NCBI GenBank assembly: GCA_002436415.1
Contig: DJMA01000050.1
Coordinates: 45,543 to 109,542, forward strand
Direction: 5' to 3'
Length of the DNA: 64,000 nt
From: Bdellovibrionaceae bacterium UBA6502
GTDB taxonomy: Bacteria > Bdellovibrionota > Bdellovibrionia > Bdellovibrionales > UBA840
In this document: positions 25,192-33,721 of the stretch, one piece after another
How the letters are laid out: each line of letters opens with the position of its first letter
How positions within the stretch are numbered: position 1 is the first letter of the stretch
Program-made: the position numbers and the translations under genes
The notes under the pieces: model-generated
Seen by the model: the letters and a program-made list of their open reading frames with translations, nothing else
Told to the model about the DNA's origin: nothing
Database searches by the model: none

Positions 25192-25920
25192 CTAGTTTTT
25201 GAACCAGTTTCTTTTCATCACATTTGTAAAATCAGAAGCGTAAGAGTTCAGATCCAATTCGATCTTTTTAATTTGATTGATAAAGTGGTTGTAAACAATA
25301 ACTGCGGGAATGGCTGCTGCAAGACCGATTGCCGTTGCAATTAATGCTTCCGAAATCCCTGGGGCCACTACCGCTAAACTTGCTGCGCCAGTTAGACCAA
25401 TTTTTTGGAAGGCACTCATGATACCCCAAACAGTACCGAATAAGCCAATGAATGGACCTGTACTTCCTGTTGTGGCAAGCCAAGTTAGATTTTTTTCTAA
25501 TTTCGAGATTTCTTGATCGGCTGTAGTTCTTAAGACTCTTTCGATATTGTCGATTCCAGAAAGCTTTGAAGGAGCCTCGCTATGTTCATCACTTAGTTCA
25601 GCCAAGCTTTGTAGTTCTTCGTAACCATTTTTAAATAGTTTTGCAACACTGCTATCGCTATAAGTTTCCATTTCCCTATAAACATCTTCCAGAGACTTGG
25701 CTTTCCAAAAGAATTTTAAGAAGGCTTTGTTTCCCTCTAGTTGAGAGTTTATTTGTTTTCTCTTTTGAAAGAAAATACTCCAACTTAAAATGGAAAGAAA
25801 AATTAGGATTAATAAGGTAAGTTGAACGACAGGAGATGCTGCTAAAATAGCATCAAATGCATTGTGGTTTAAACTTACTTGCGGATTCTCTGCTGCGTGG
25901 GCTACTTGTATACCAATCAT
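25192..25920 (-). CDS. tolQ: TolQ/ExbB-family proton channel protein
   Basis: The product (242 residues) has three membrane segments: about residues 31-53 (VVQLTLLILIFLSILSWSIF), 148-172 and 186-210. The family blocks TGSTGPFIGLFGTVWGIMSAF and GISEALIATAIGLAAAIPAVI are well conserved and form the ion pathway with TolR. It heads the minus-strand unit tolQ-tolR-tolA-tolB-glnE. The Tol complex supports outer-membrane constriction at division and envelope stability. The N-terminal 18 residues look weakly like a signal and may not be part of the mature helix bundle. Confidence 0.93.
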   Translation of the reverse strand: MIGIQVAHAAENPQVSLNHNAFDAILAASPVVQLTLLILIFLSILSWSIFFQKRKQINSQLEGNKAFLKFFWKAKSLEDVYREMETYSDSSVAKLFKNGYEELQSLAELSDEHSEAPSKLSGIDNIERVLRTTADQEISKLEKNLTWLATTGSTGPFIGLFGTVWGIMSAFQKIGLTGAASLAVVAPGISEALIATAIGLAAAIPAVIVYNHFINQIKKIELDLNSYASDFTNVMKRNWFKN

Positions 25921-26170
25921 GACTTAAGCCTACTTAGGCATTTAGAAAATGTAAAGAAAATCTGATAAAAAGCTCAACTTAAACTAAGCATGCAAGTTGT
26001 CGAAATTATTTTGTTTTTTTCAAATAAAAGAGATGCTTTTTTAAACAGAGTCCATACTTTCCGCGGGGAAAAATAAACTCTAGTTTGATGCCTATGCGAA
26101 TTTACGACTAGCATCCTGGGGACAAGCTTTTAAGCTTGCAAGGACTTAGCTATTAAATGTGTCTTTTTTA

Positions 26171-26920
26171 TTAAAGGAGTGTGAAGTTAGGTTCAACCGG
26201 TGAGTCTGCTGGAGCGATGAAGAAGAGGTTTCTTCTTTTGATTTCCTCATAAAACTTTTCGCTCAATTTATGAACTGTTTTTTGCGGAACAAAATAATAC
26301 TCTGATGGCATAGGAGCTAAACTTTCTAAGTAGATGCTACTCATCATATGAGCTTTTGTCAGTTCGTCCATACTTGCACAGGTGCTCCAATGGGGCTTTT
26401 GCTCTCGTAGGTTTCTTAAAAGATTACCAAATTCACTACAAATAACATAAGAGCTATAATGCTTGTTTTCAGCCAAGATTGGAATCAGCTTTGTGTTTAT
26501 GTTGGGTCTGTCAGCGTTTACTTGTAAAAGGCCTCGGGCGTTTGGAAATTCAATTAAGAAATCTTTCAGGCTCAATACGGCCGGATTGGCTGTTTGCAAT
26601 TCATTGCTAGACTTGATGTCCTCTTTGCCAAGGTGTTGGTACTGGTTGGATTTTTCTAGGAAAACAAAAAGCTCTTCGTCACTACTGAAGTAAGTTGGCA
26701 GGTTTAAGTAACATTTTTGCTCAGAACACATTTCAATGAGTTTTTGTAATTCGTTGGCATAGTTTTCGGCGTCCAGCTTGGGGCTGTAAATTTCAGCGCT
26801 TTTTTCAAAAATAACGCTTCTTTTTTCTGCGTACTGGATTGTATAGCCATAGAATCGGAAACCAAAATGGATTAAAAAGCTACTAACAAAAATACTCAAA
26901 ATTAAAACCAGGCTTTGCAT
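26171..26920 (-). CDS. Degenerate GDPD-like exported protein
   Basis: A 249-residue protein with a hydrophobic N-terminus (residues 3-19). From about residue 112, the pattern LSLKDFLIEFPNARGLLQVN, then SSYVICSEFGNLLRNLREQKPHWSTCASMDEL, resembles glycerophosphodiester phosphodiesterases, in which the matching strand reads like LNIEIK. However, the N-terminal HRG...E catalytic motif of GDPDs is not visible, and the metal-binding ExK-type segment reads QVN. So it is either an inactive relative or a very divergent member. It is monocistronic. The homology is a pattern judgement and moderate in strength; the protein is otherwise hypothetical. Confidence 0.5.
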   Translation of the reverse strand: MQSLVLILSIFVSSFLIHFGFRFYGYTIQYAEKRSVIFEKSAEIYSPKLDAENYANELQKLIEMCSEQKCYLNLPTYFSSDEELFVFLEKSNQYQHLGKEDIKSSNELQTANPAVLSLKDFLIEFPNARGLLQVNADRPNINTKLIPILAENKHYSSYVICSEFGNLLRNLREQKPHWSTCASMDELTKAHMMSSIYLESLAPMPSEYYFVPQKTVHKLSEKFYEEIKRRNLFFIAPADSPVEPNFTLL

Positions 26921-27391
26921 AAATTGATTTCCTTCAAAAATTTAATCATCTGTAACTCAAAAATCATAAAAGGGCAAAGTGTGATGATTAAATTGGAGGA
27001 TTACAAACGATCATTGAAACTCTAAACAAATATTGCTTCCAAATTCTTAGCGCGAGACTCTTAATGAGGTGGAAAAATTTGGTTTTTAAAACTTTGTATT
27101 GGAAGTGAGATCGGTAGCAGCTATTTTTGCTTATTTTACGAGCTGTTTTTGCAATAAAAGAATAAATTTCTGCCCCAAAAAGAAACAATTGCTTAATGCC
27201 TAAAAATCAACTAAATCCTCTCTATCAATCGATAGCTATCTGATATCCTTCAAAAAATTTAAAACTATGATATAATCTACAGTAAATAAGTATAAAAAAG
27301 GCGTATTTATTGACCCTCAGCCTGTTTTCATATAGTTTTCACCTAGATTTTAGCTATAAAAGCCTAATTGTTAATCTAAGCCAAAGAGGAT
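26921..27391. promoter_or_regulatory. Intergenic region with candidate operator and promoter of the suf operon
   Basis: Two overlapping palindromes, CTATC-AATC-GATAG (27222-27235) and GATAGCTATC (27231-27240), lie about 30-50 bases upstream of a consensus -10 box TATAAT (27271-27276, with a weak TTCAAA 16 bases upstream). A second possible promoter is TTGACC (27310-27315) with TATAGT 15 bases later. The palindromes could bind the Rrf2 regulator encoded next. No ORF is supported here. Confidence 0.35.
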
Positions 27392-27397
27392 TTGGAA

Positions 27398-27871
27398 ATG
27401 TTTAAGATTAATAAAAAAACCGAATATGCGTTGATCGCACTTCGCTATATGGAATCAAAAGATTCCGAAGATCTTACTACGGCGAAAGAGATTAACGAAA
27501 AGTTTGGAACGCCTTTTGATGCGACAAGCAGGGTGTTGCAAATTCTTGCCAGCAAATCTTGGTTAAAATCCATCCAAGGTGCTCACGGTGGCTATCGTTT
27601 AGAAAGACCACTTAGTGAAATGTCTATGCGCGAGCTTTGTGAAATTATTGAAGGCCCACAGGCGGTTGTAAAATGCTTATCAGATAAGTCTGCAAGCTGT
27701 GATTTAGAATCCACCTGTAGCATGAAATCGCCACTGTTAAATTTAAATAAAAAATTGATCGAGTTTTTAGACTCTTTATCGGTGACTGAGCTTTTTTACG
27801 AGAATGGAATTTCTCTGGGCTTAGACCAAAAAACAAAAAACTCAGAAGAGTTGATTGCACAAGGAAAGTAG
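27398..27871 (+). CDS. Rrf2-family Fe-S regulator of the suf operon
   Basis: A 157-residue Rrf2 (IscR/SufR/RirA-like) regulator. The N-terminal winged helix (KKTEYALIALRYM, then DATSRVLQILASKSWLKSIQGAHGGYRLERP) is typical, including the wing GAHGGY. Three cysteines lie after the dimerisation helix: Cys93, Cys101 and Cys107, a C-x7-C-x5-C pattern that could hold a [2Fe-2S] or [4Fe-4S] cluster; IscR has C-x5-C-x5-C. It very probably senses cluster supply and controls the genes behind it. I chose ATG 27398 because AGAGGA lies seven bases upstream; a TTG at 27392 is too close to it. sufB follows after three bases. Confidence 0.9.
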   Translation: MFKINKKTEYALIALRYMESKDSEDLTTAKEINEKFGTPFDATSRVLQILASKSWLKSIQGAHGGYRLERPLSEMSMRELCEIIEGPQAVVKCLSDKSASCDLESTCSMKSPLLNLNKKLIEFLDSLSVTELFYENGISLGLDQKTKNSEELIAQGK

Positions 27872-27874
27872 GAA

Positions 27875-29329
27875 ATGAGTAAAGTATCCTCCTCCACAGA
27901 AGAAATTGTTAATAGCGAATACAAATACGGTTTTTATACCGAGATTGAAGCGGATGAAGTTCCTTTTGGTTTAAACGAAGATATCATTCGTTTAATTTCT
28001 GCGAAAAAGAAAGAACCTGAATGGTTATTGGAATACCGTTTAAAGGCTTTTGCTTATTGGCAAAAAATGACAGAGCCAGATTGGGCGGAGCTTGATTATC
28101 CGCCAATCGATTTACAAAAAATCAAATACTACTCGGCTCCTAAGTCGGTGAGTGAAGCTGATAAACCAAAGTCTTTGGATGAGCTTGATCCAGAGTTGTT
28201 GGCCACTTTTGAGAAGCTTGGAATTCCATTGATGGAACAAAAGAGGATTTCTGGAGTTGCCGTTGATGCGGTTTTTGACTCTGTTTCTTTAGGTACTACC
28301 AACAAAGAAACCCTAGATGAAGTAGGAGTTGTTTTTTGCTCCATTTCCGAAGCGGTTAAAGATCACCCTGAATTGGTAAAAAAATACCTAGGTAGTGTAG
28401 TTCCATACCAAGACAACTATTTTGCGGCATTAAACGCAGCGGTTTTTACTGATGGTAGTTTTTGTTACATCCCTAAGGGTGTTACTTGTCCATTAGACTT
28501 ATCCACTTATTTTAGAATCAATGCACAAGACTCAGGGCAATTTGAAAGAACCTTACTTGTTGCCGATGAGGGTAGCTTTGTTAACTACTTAGAAGGTTGT
28601 ACGGCTCCTCAACGTGATGAGAACCAATTGCACGCAGCAGTGGTTGAATTGATTGCATTGGATGATGCTGAAATTAATTATTCAACCGTGCAAAACTGGT
28701 ATGCAGGTGATGAAAACGGTGACGGTGGAATTTATAATTTCGTTACCAAAAGAGGGAAGTGCCAAGGTAAAAACTCTAAAATTTCTTGGACCCAGGTGGA
28801 GTCAGGGAGTGCGATTACTTGGAAATACCCAAGTTGTATTTTACAAGGTGAAAATTCACAGGGTGCTTTTTATTCTGTGGCATTAACTAAAGACAAAATG
28901 CAAGCCGATACGGGGACGAAGATGATCCATATCGGTAAAAATACAAAGTCTACCATTATTTCCAAGGGAATCTCGGCGGGTGAGAGTAAAAATGCTTATC
29001 GTGGTTTGGTTAAGGTTATGCCTTCTGCCCATGGTGCTAGAAATTATTCGCAATGTGATTCTATGTTGGTTGGTGATAAATGTGCGGCCAATACTTACCC
29101 TTACATTGAAGTAAAAAACAAAACGGCTACTGTAGAACATGAGGCTTCCACTTCGAGAATTAGTGAAGACCAATTGTTTTACTTACAGAGTCGTGGAGTT
29201 GATCCAGAGACTAGTATCTCGATGATTGTAAATGGCTTCTGTAAGGAAGTGTTTAAAAAGCTTCCACTAGAGTTTTCAGTAGAAGCTGTAAAATTAATTG
29301 AAATGAAATTAGAAAACTCTGTTGGATAA
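27875..29329 (+). CDS. sufB: Fe-S cluster scaffold protein SufB
   Basis: SufB is the scaffold subunit of the SufBCD complex that builds Fe-S clusters. The 484-residue product shows the family blocks ISGVAVDAVFDSVS, the beta-helix core YIPKGVTCPLDLSTYFRIN, EGCTAPQRDENQLHAAVVEL, TQVESGSAITWKYPSCILQG and the C-terminal ARNYSQCDSMLVG with the cysteine used in cluster assembly, then VEHEASTSRISEDQLFYLQSRG. Length and order are as in E. coli SufB. It is the first structural gene of the operon, followed by sufC after 17 bases. Confidence 0.97.
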   Translation: MSKVSSSTEEIVNSEYKYGFYTEIEADEVPFGLNEDIIRLISAKKKEPEWLLEYRLKAFAYWQKMTEPDWAELDYPPIDLQKIKYYSAPKSVSEADKPKSLDELDPELLATFEKLGIPLMEQKRISGVAVDAVFDSVSLGTTNKETLDEVGVVFCSISEAVKDHPELVKKYLGSVVPYQDNYFAALNAAVFTDGSFCYIPKGVTCPLDLSTYFRINAQDSGQFERTLLVADEGSFVNYLEGCTAPQRDENQLHAAVVELIALDDAEINYSTVQNWYAGDENGDGGIYNFVTKRGKCQGKNSKISWTQVESGSAITWKYPSCILQGENSQGAFYSVALTKDKMQADTGTKMIHIGKNTKSTIISKGISAGESKNAYRGLVKVMPSAHGARNYSQCDSMLVGDKCAANTYPYIEVKNKTATVEHEASTSRISEDQLFYLQSRGVDPETSISMIVNGFCKEVFKKLPLEFSVEAVKLIEMKLENSVG

Positions 29330-29346
29330 TTAGAGAGGCATATTAA

Positions 29347-30099
29347 ATGTTAGAAATTAAAGACCTACACGCAAGCATTGATGGAAAAGAAATTTTAAAA
29401 GGCATTAACTTGTCAGTAAAGCCAGGTGAAGTACACGCAATCATGGGACCAAATGGTTCTGGAAAAAGTACTCTCTCTAAGATTTTGGCAGGACATCCCT
29501 CTTATGAGGTAGACTCCGGTTCTGTGAGTTATGAAGTGAACTTTAAAAATGAAGACTTATTAGAGTTGGAAGCTCATGAGAGAGCGCAAAAAGGAATTTT
29601 TCTTGCGTTTCAATATCCAATTGAACTTCCTGGAGTTAGCAACTTTGAATTTTTAAAAACTTCTTTCAACGAAATTTGTAAATCGCAAGGCGTGGATGAG
29701 CTTGATGATGAAGCTTTTGACAAATTTGTTCGCGAAAAAATGAAAATCGTTGAGATGAGAGATGAGTTTTTACACCGACCTGTAAACCAAGGTTTCTCGG
29801 GTGGTGAAAAGAAAAGAAATGAAATTTTGCAAATGGCAGTTTTGAACCCGCATTTGTCCATTTTAGATGAAACGGATTCCGGTTTGGATATCGATGCCTT
29901 AAGAGTTATTTCTGAGGGTGTAAATAAATTAAAGAAATCAAGTAATGCCATTATTTTGATTACTCACTACCAGCGATTACTAGATTATATAAAACCAGAT
30001 TACGTTCATGTATTAAGTGGTGGTCAGATCATTCGCACTGGCGACAGTAGTTTAGCGAAAGAGTTAGAAGACAAAGGTTACGACTGGATCGTTTCATAG
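29347..30099 (+). CDS. sufC: Suf ATPase SufC
   Basis: The 250-residue ABC-type ATPase of the SufBCD complex. Walker A is GPNGSGKST (about residue 35), the signature is FSGGEKKRNEI, Walker B reads LSILDETDSGLD, and the switch histidine is in LITHYQRLLDYI. The absence of a transmembrane partner is normal, as SufC works with SufB and SufD in the cytoplasm. All catalytic motifs are intact, in contrast to the ATPase at 4814. A ribosome binding site GAGAGG precedes the ATG. Confidence 0.97.
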   Translation: MLEIKDLHASIDGKEILKGINLSVKPGEVHAIMGPNGSGKSTLSKILAGHPSYEVDSGSVSYEVNFKNEDLLELEAHERAQKGIFLAFQYPIELPGVSNFEFLKTSFNEICKSQGVDELDDEAFDKFVREKMKIVEMRDEFLHRPVNQGFSGGEKKRNEILQMAVLNPHLSILDETDSGLDIDALRVISEGVNKLKKSSNAIILITHYQRLLDYIKPDYVHVLSGGQIIRTGDSSLAKELEDKGYDWIVS

Positions 30100-30107
30100 G
30101 ATTAAAT

Positions 30108-31310
30108 ATGAAAACAGAAGAATTTTTAGAACAAATTAAATCATATATTCCAGCAGATCAGCTAGGGAGTTTTCTGAGTCAATCAGAGGCTTTGCCAATG
30201 CCAAATCGAAAGTTGGAATCCTGGAAGTACTTTCCGACAAAGTTTCTTAACTTTGAAAAACAGGAGCAAAGTACGACTTTAGATCTTGCTAAAGAACTTA
30301 ATCGTTTAAAAGCTCCAGGAATGGATGTCTTGGTTACTAGGAATGGCCAAGTACAAACAGATTTAAGCACTGATAAAGTAAAGCTTAAAGAATTGAGTGC
30401 CTCTGACTTCCAATTAGAGAGCATGGAAACTAAATTGGATGTTTTAAGTGTTTATTCTGAAGGACAAAAACTTGAGCTGGTTATGCAAGATAGCAAAGCT
30501 CTACAAATCATTCATTTTATTGATTCGGACAAATCCTTTTTTAACTTCAAATTGAATGTTGATGAAGCTGTTGAACTTGAGATTTATGAAAACTTTGTGG
30601 CGGTAGATAAAGTTCAAGCACATTTTGTGAGTGAAATAGAATTAAAAAAAGAAGCAAAATTGAAATACTACTCACAATCTGAGTTATCCAGTAGTGCACA
30701 AGTTTATACACACTCTAGTATAGGCTTAAGTGAGGCCGCCCTTTATAAGTCCGTGGTTTCTGATACGGATCCTGGAAAATTTAGACGTAAAACAAAAGTG
30801 AACCTCAATGGCGAAAGAGCTCACGCAGATATGAAAGCGTTTTATTTGTTAAACGAAGCTGCAATCGTCAACCATAAGATTGATGTGAATCATAATGTTC
30901 CCAATGCTACGAGTGAGCAATTGTATAAAGGAATTTTAGACGGGGAGTCTAAAGCCATTTTTGATGGAATGGTTTACGTTGCTAAACAAGCAATGGGAAC
31001 TGACAGCCAACAGCTGAATAAAAGCATGCTTTTTGCTGACTCTGCCGAAGTGATTACAAGACCTCAACTAGAAATTTACGCAGACGATGTGGCTTGTGCT
31101 CACGGTGCAACTTTGGGTGGATTTAATCGTGATGAGGTTTTTTACTTTCAATCTCGAGCCATTCCTGAGGAAGTAGCACTTAGAATGTTAGCCGTTGGCT
31201 ATGCAGAAGAAATTTTTCAAGAAGTAGAGAATAAAGAAATTCACAAAGACTTTTTAGATCAATTTTTAGATCGTTTTAGCCAATATAAGGTGGATATTCA
31301 TGAGCTTTAG
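30108..31310 (+). CDS. sufD: Fe-S cluster assembly protein SufD
   Basis: The 400-residue product is a SufB paralogue that pairs with SufB and SufC. The N-terminus is variable and helical with the typical PNRKLESWKYFPTKFL (PxxxxExWKYT-type) block; the C-terminal beta-helix core ends with DDVACAHGATLGGFNRDEVFYFQSRAIPEEVALRML, containing the family's conserved His. It overlaps the next gene, sufS, by 11 bases. Functional role in iron entry is known for the family rather than visible here. Confidence 0.95.
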   Translation: MKTEEFLEQIKSYIPADQLGSFLSQSEALPMPNRKLESWKYFPTKFLNFEKQEQSTTLDLAKELNRLKAPGMDVLVTRNGQVQTDLSTDKVKLKELSASDFQLESMETKLDVLSVYSEGQKLELVMQDSKALQIIHFIDSDKSFFNFKLNVDEAVELEIYENFVAVDKVQAHFVSEIELKKEAKLKYYSQSELSSSAQVYTHSSIGLSEAALYKSVVSDTDPGKFRRKTKVNLNGERAHADMKAFYLLNEAAIVNHKIDVNHNVPNATSEQLYKGILDGESKAIFDGMVYVAKQAMGTDSQQLNKSMLFADSAEVITRPQLEIYADDVACAHGATLGGFNRDEVFYFQSRAIPEEVALRMLAVGYAEEIFQEVENKEIHKDFLDQFLDRFSQYKVDIHEL

Positions 31311-32520
31311 TGTGGAAGAAGTCCGAAAAGACTTTCCAATATTTAAACGCGAGATCAATGGCCACAGTTTGGTGTACCTTGACAATGCGGCGACTACATT
31401 GAAACCAAAACAAGTGGTGGATGTAATTTCTGAACACTATCTAATGGGAACATCCAATGTACATCGTGGCATCCATACTCTATCGGCCCAAGCGACAGAT
31501 GCTTACGAAGAAGCAAGAAAGACACTTGCTTCCTACATTAACTCACCTAGTGAGAAAAATATTGTTTTTACCACTGGTACTACTGCTTCCATAAATTTAG
31601 TTGCGCAATCCTATGCTACTAACTTTTTGAAGGCAGGTGATGAAATCGTCATTACAGAACTAGAACACCATTCAAACATTGTACCGTGGCAAATGGCATG
31701 TGAAAAAAACTCCGCCATTTTAAAAGTTGTACCAATACTAGAAGATGGCTCTGTTGATTTTGAAGCCTTTAAAGACATAGTTACTTCTAATACAAAATTG
31801 ATTAGCATGAATTATGTGTCTAACTCCATTGGGGTTATTAACCCTGTAGAAGAGGTGATTGCTCTGGCAAAATCGGTTGGTGCTAAGGTTTGTATAGATG
31901 CTGCTCAAGCTGCGGCTCATATGGCAATCGATGTTCAGGCTTTAGATTGTGATTTCTTGGCTTTGAGTTCCCATAAGATGTGTGGGCCGACCGGCATGGG
32001 TTTACTTTATGGAAAAGAAGAGCTCTTAGAAATGATGCCTCCATTAAATGGTGGTGGCGATATGATTAAAGAAGTTCGCTTTGAAAAGTCTACCTGGAAT
32101 GATGTGCCATTTAAATTTGAGGCAGGTACTCCACATATCGCGGGAGTCATAGGCTTTGCAGCGGCCGCGAAATACATTCAAAGTCTTGGTTTTGAAAACA
32201 TCCAAAAACAAGAAGAGCATTTATACGAGTTAGCCAAAAAAGAACTGGAAGAAATAGAAGGTTTGGTGTTTTTTGGTACTAGCAAAAAGAAAGTAGCTCT
32301 TTTTGCATTTGGTTTTCCAGGTGTTCATCCCTCTGATTTAGGAACAATCATGGATCAGTATGGGGTTGCGGTGAGAACTGGTCACCATTGTACTCAACCT
32401 TTGATGGAATTATTTAAGGTACCAGGAACCACAAGGGCATCCTTTGCGTTTTACAACAATGATGACGATGTATATCGTTTAAAAGCAGCTATTTTAAAAG
32501 CGAAAGAATTTTTACTGTAG
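31300..32520 (+). CDS. sufS: Cysteine desulfurase SufS
   Basis: A PLP enzyme of 406 residues that removes sulfur from cysteine and supplies it to SufBCD. The class V aminotransferase features are visible: LVYLDNAATTLKP, EHHSNIVPWQ, DAAQAAAHMAIDV, the PLP-lysine block LALSSHKMCGPTGMG and the active-site cysteine in VAVRTGHHCTQPLM, which is the type II (SufS) context. The ATG follows AAGGTGG. No SufE or SufU sulfur acceptor gene is in this operon; the acceptor must be encoded elsewhere or be replaced by the NifU-like protein, a point I cannot decide. Confidence 0.96.
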   Translation: MSFSVEEVRKDFPIFKREINGHSLVYLDNAATTLKPKQVVDVISEHYLMGTSNVHRGIHTLSAQATDAYEEARKTLASYINSPSEKNIVFTTGTTASINLVAQSYATNFLKAGDEIVITELEHHSNIVPWQMACEKNSAILKVVPILEDGSVDFEAFKDIVTSNTKLISMNYVSNSIGVINPVEEVIALAKSVGAKVCIDAAQAAAHMAIDVQALDCDFLALSSHKMCGPTGMGLLYGKEELLEMMPPLNGGGDMIKEVRFEKSTWNDVPFKFEAGTPHIAGVIGFAAAAKYIQSLGFENIQKQEEHLYELAKKELEEIEGLVFFGTSKKKVALFAFGFPGVHPSDLGTIMDQYGVAVRTGHHCTQPLMELFKVPGTTRASFAFYNNDDDVYRLKAAILKAKEFLL

Positions 32521-32528
32521 GTAATGTT

Positions 32529-33080
32529 ATGGATATTAAAATTTTAACTCAAGATACACCAAATCCGAATGCCAAAAAGTACATCATGAACCGTCCCGTG
32601 AAAAGGGAAGGGAAAATTACTTATCAAAACCAAGATGAGTGTTTTAACAATCTTTTGGCTCATGATCTTTTTGGTGTCGCTCATGTGGAAGCGCTTCACT
32701 TTTTTGACAATGTTATCACTGTAACTCAAGACGGAGAAGGGGATTGGGAACACGTTGATTGGTTGGTGAGAGCAATCATAGAAACAAGATTGCCTATTCA
32801 CAATGCTGACTTTAAAGATAAGCCAGACGTGATTGAGAAACCAAAGCCCGTGGACCCTGAGCTAGCTAAAATAGATGATATCTTAGATACAACGATTCGT
32901 CCTGGTTTACAGATGGATGGTGGTGATGTTGAGCTAGTGTCTTTAGACGCCCACGTTTTGAGTATTCGTTATGAAGGTGCCTGTGGATCTTGCCCAAGCT
33001 CAACCATGGGAACTCTACATGCCATTCAGAGTATTTTAAGAGAGAACTATAATCCCTCTATTATTGTAAATGTAATTTAA
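32529..33080 (+). CDS. NifU-like Fe-S carrier protein (Nfu_N plus NifU domains)
   Basis: The 183-residue protein has two domains: residues 1-90 match the Nfu_N scaffold domain (ILTQDTPNPNAKKYIMNRP ... ALHFFDNVITVT), and residues 105-183 match the NifU C-terminal domain with IRPGLQMDGGDVELV and the cluster-binding pair in GACGSCPSSTMGTL (Cys-x-x-Cys). Proteins of this kind carry assembled clusters to apo-proteins. It follows sufS by eight bases and ends the operon, its stop overlapping the stop of the convergent gene by four bases. No terminator hairpin is evident. Confidence 0.93.
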   Translation: MDIKILTQDTPNPNAKKYIMNRPVKREGKITYQNQDECFNNLLAHDLFGVAHVEALHFFDNVITVTQDGEGDWEHVDWLVRAIIETRLPIHNADFKDKPDVIEKPKPVDPELAKIDDILDTTIRPGLQMDGGDVELVSLDAHVLSIRYEGACGSCPSSTMGTLHAIQSILRENYNPSIIVNVI

Positions 33081-33721
33081 AAATGAATTTTCACCTTGGG
33101 GTCTTTAGGGACGTTCTTCTCTTTAGACTTCAGGGAAATGTTTCCCGTGTTCTTTGCATCTAAATAGTCGTCCAAAGCTTCCCTTAATTTTAAAGACTGT
33201 ACGGCTCCTAATTTATTTCCTGAAATCGTTGAATTTACTTCCACAAAGCTTGCTGGGGAAATCGCAGGATTTCCTAAAACCGTAACGGAAAAACTTTTAG
33301 TATCTCCTGCGGATATTGCTTGTAACGAAGTGCTTAGCTCGCCTTCGGTAATGCTATAGCCTTCTGGCAATTTCCAGCTAATGTTCACAATATCAGTATC
33401 AATTCGAGGACTGAATTCGAGTCGAACCTTCATTTCAGCCATTTTATCCTCGGGGCGATAGTTCATTACAGATACGTTCACATCGGTTCTGAAGGTCCCG
33501 TTTGGTTTACCAGATAGCTTTGATGAGTTCTCTCTATGATTTTTCTTTTTGCGATCAAATTTATGTTCATAATACAAATTTTTGTTCACCGGTTTTTTGT
33601 AACTGGCTGGGGCTCGTTGCTCGAAATAGCTTCGGCCATGCACGAAGAGAACTGGTAAAGCAAAAAGAAATGCTAAAACGGGAAGGTGCCCTGTTAGTCT
33701 TTTTTGTTTGCTTAAGGACAT
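33077..33721 (-). CDS. Exported or membrane-anchored protein of unknown function (214 aa)
   Basis: After a basic N-terminus there is one hydrophobic segment (about residues 13-28, LPVLAFLFALPVLFV), then a Lys/Arg/Asn-rich region (40-70) and a beta-rich part from 75 to 165 (VNVSVMNYRPEDKMAEMKVR, LPEGYSITEGELSTSLQ), which looks like an immunoglobulin- or CARDB-like fold. The C-terminus is charged. The ATG has an excellent ribosome binding site (CAGGAGGAACTAC). It overlaps the stop of the upstream metalloprotease gene by 10 bases, so the two are one unit and probably work in the same compartment. Function unknown. Confidence 0.75.
   Translation of the reverse strand: MSLSKQKRLTGHLPVLAFLFALPVLFVHGRSYFEQRAPASYKKPVNKNLYYEHKFDRKKKNHRENSSKLSGKPNGTFRTDVNVSVMNYRPEDKMAEMKVRLEFSPRIDTDIVNISWKLPEGYSITEGELSTSLQAISAGDTKSFSVTVLGNPAISPASFVEVNSTISGNKLGAVQSLKLREALDDYLDAKNTGNISLKSKEKNVPKDPKVKIHF

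Noticed and set aside
26988..27188. Minus-strand 66-codon frame upstream of the GDPD-like gene
   Set aside because: No ribosome binding site and no protein-like pattern; it lies in the AT-rich gap before the suf operon.
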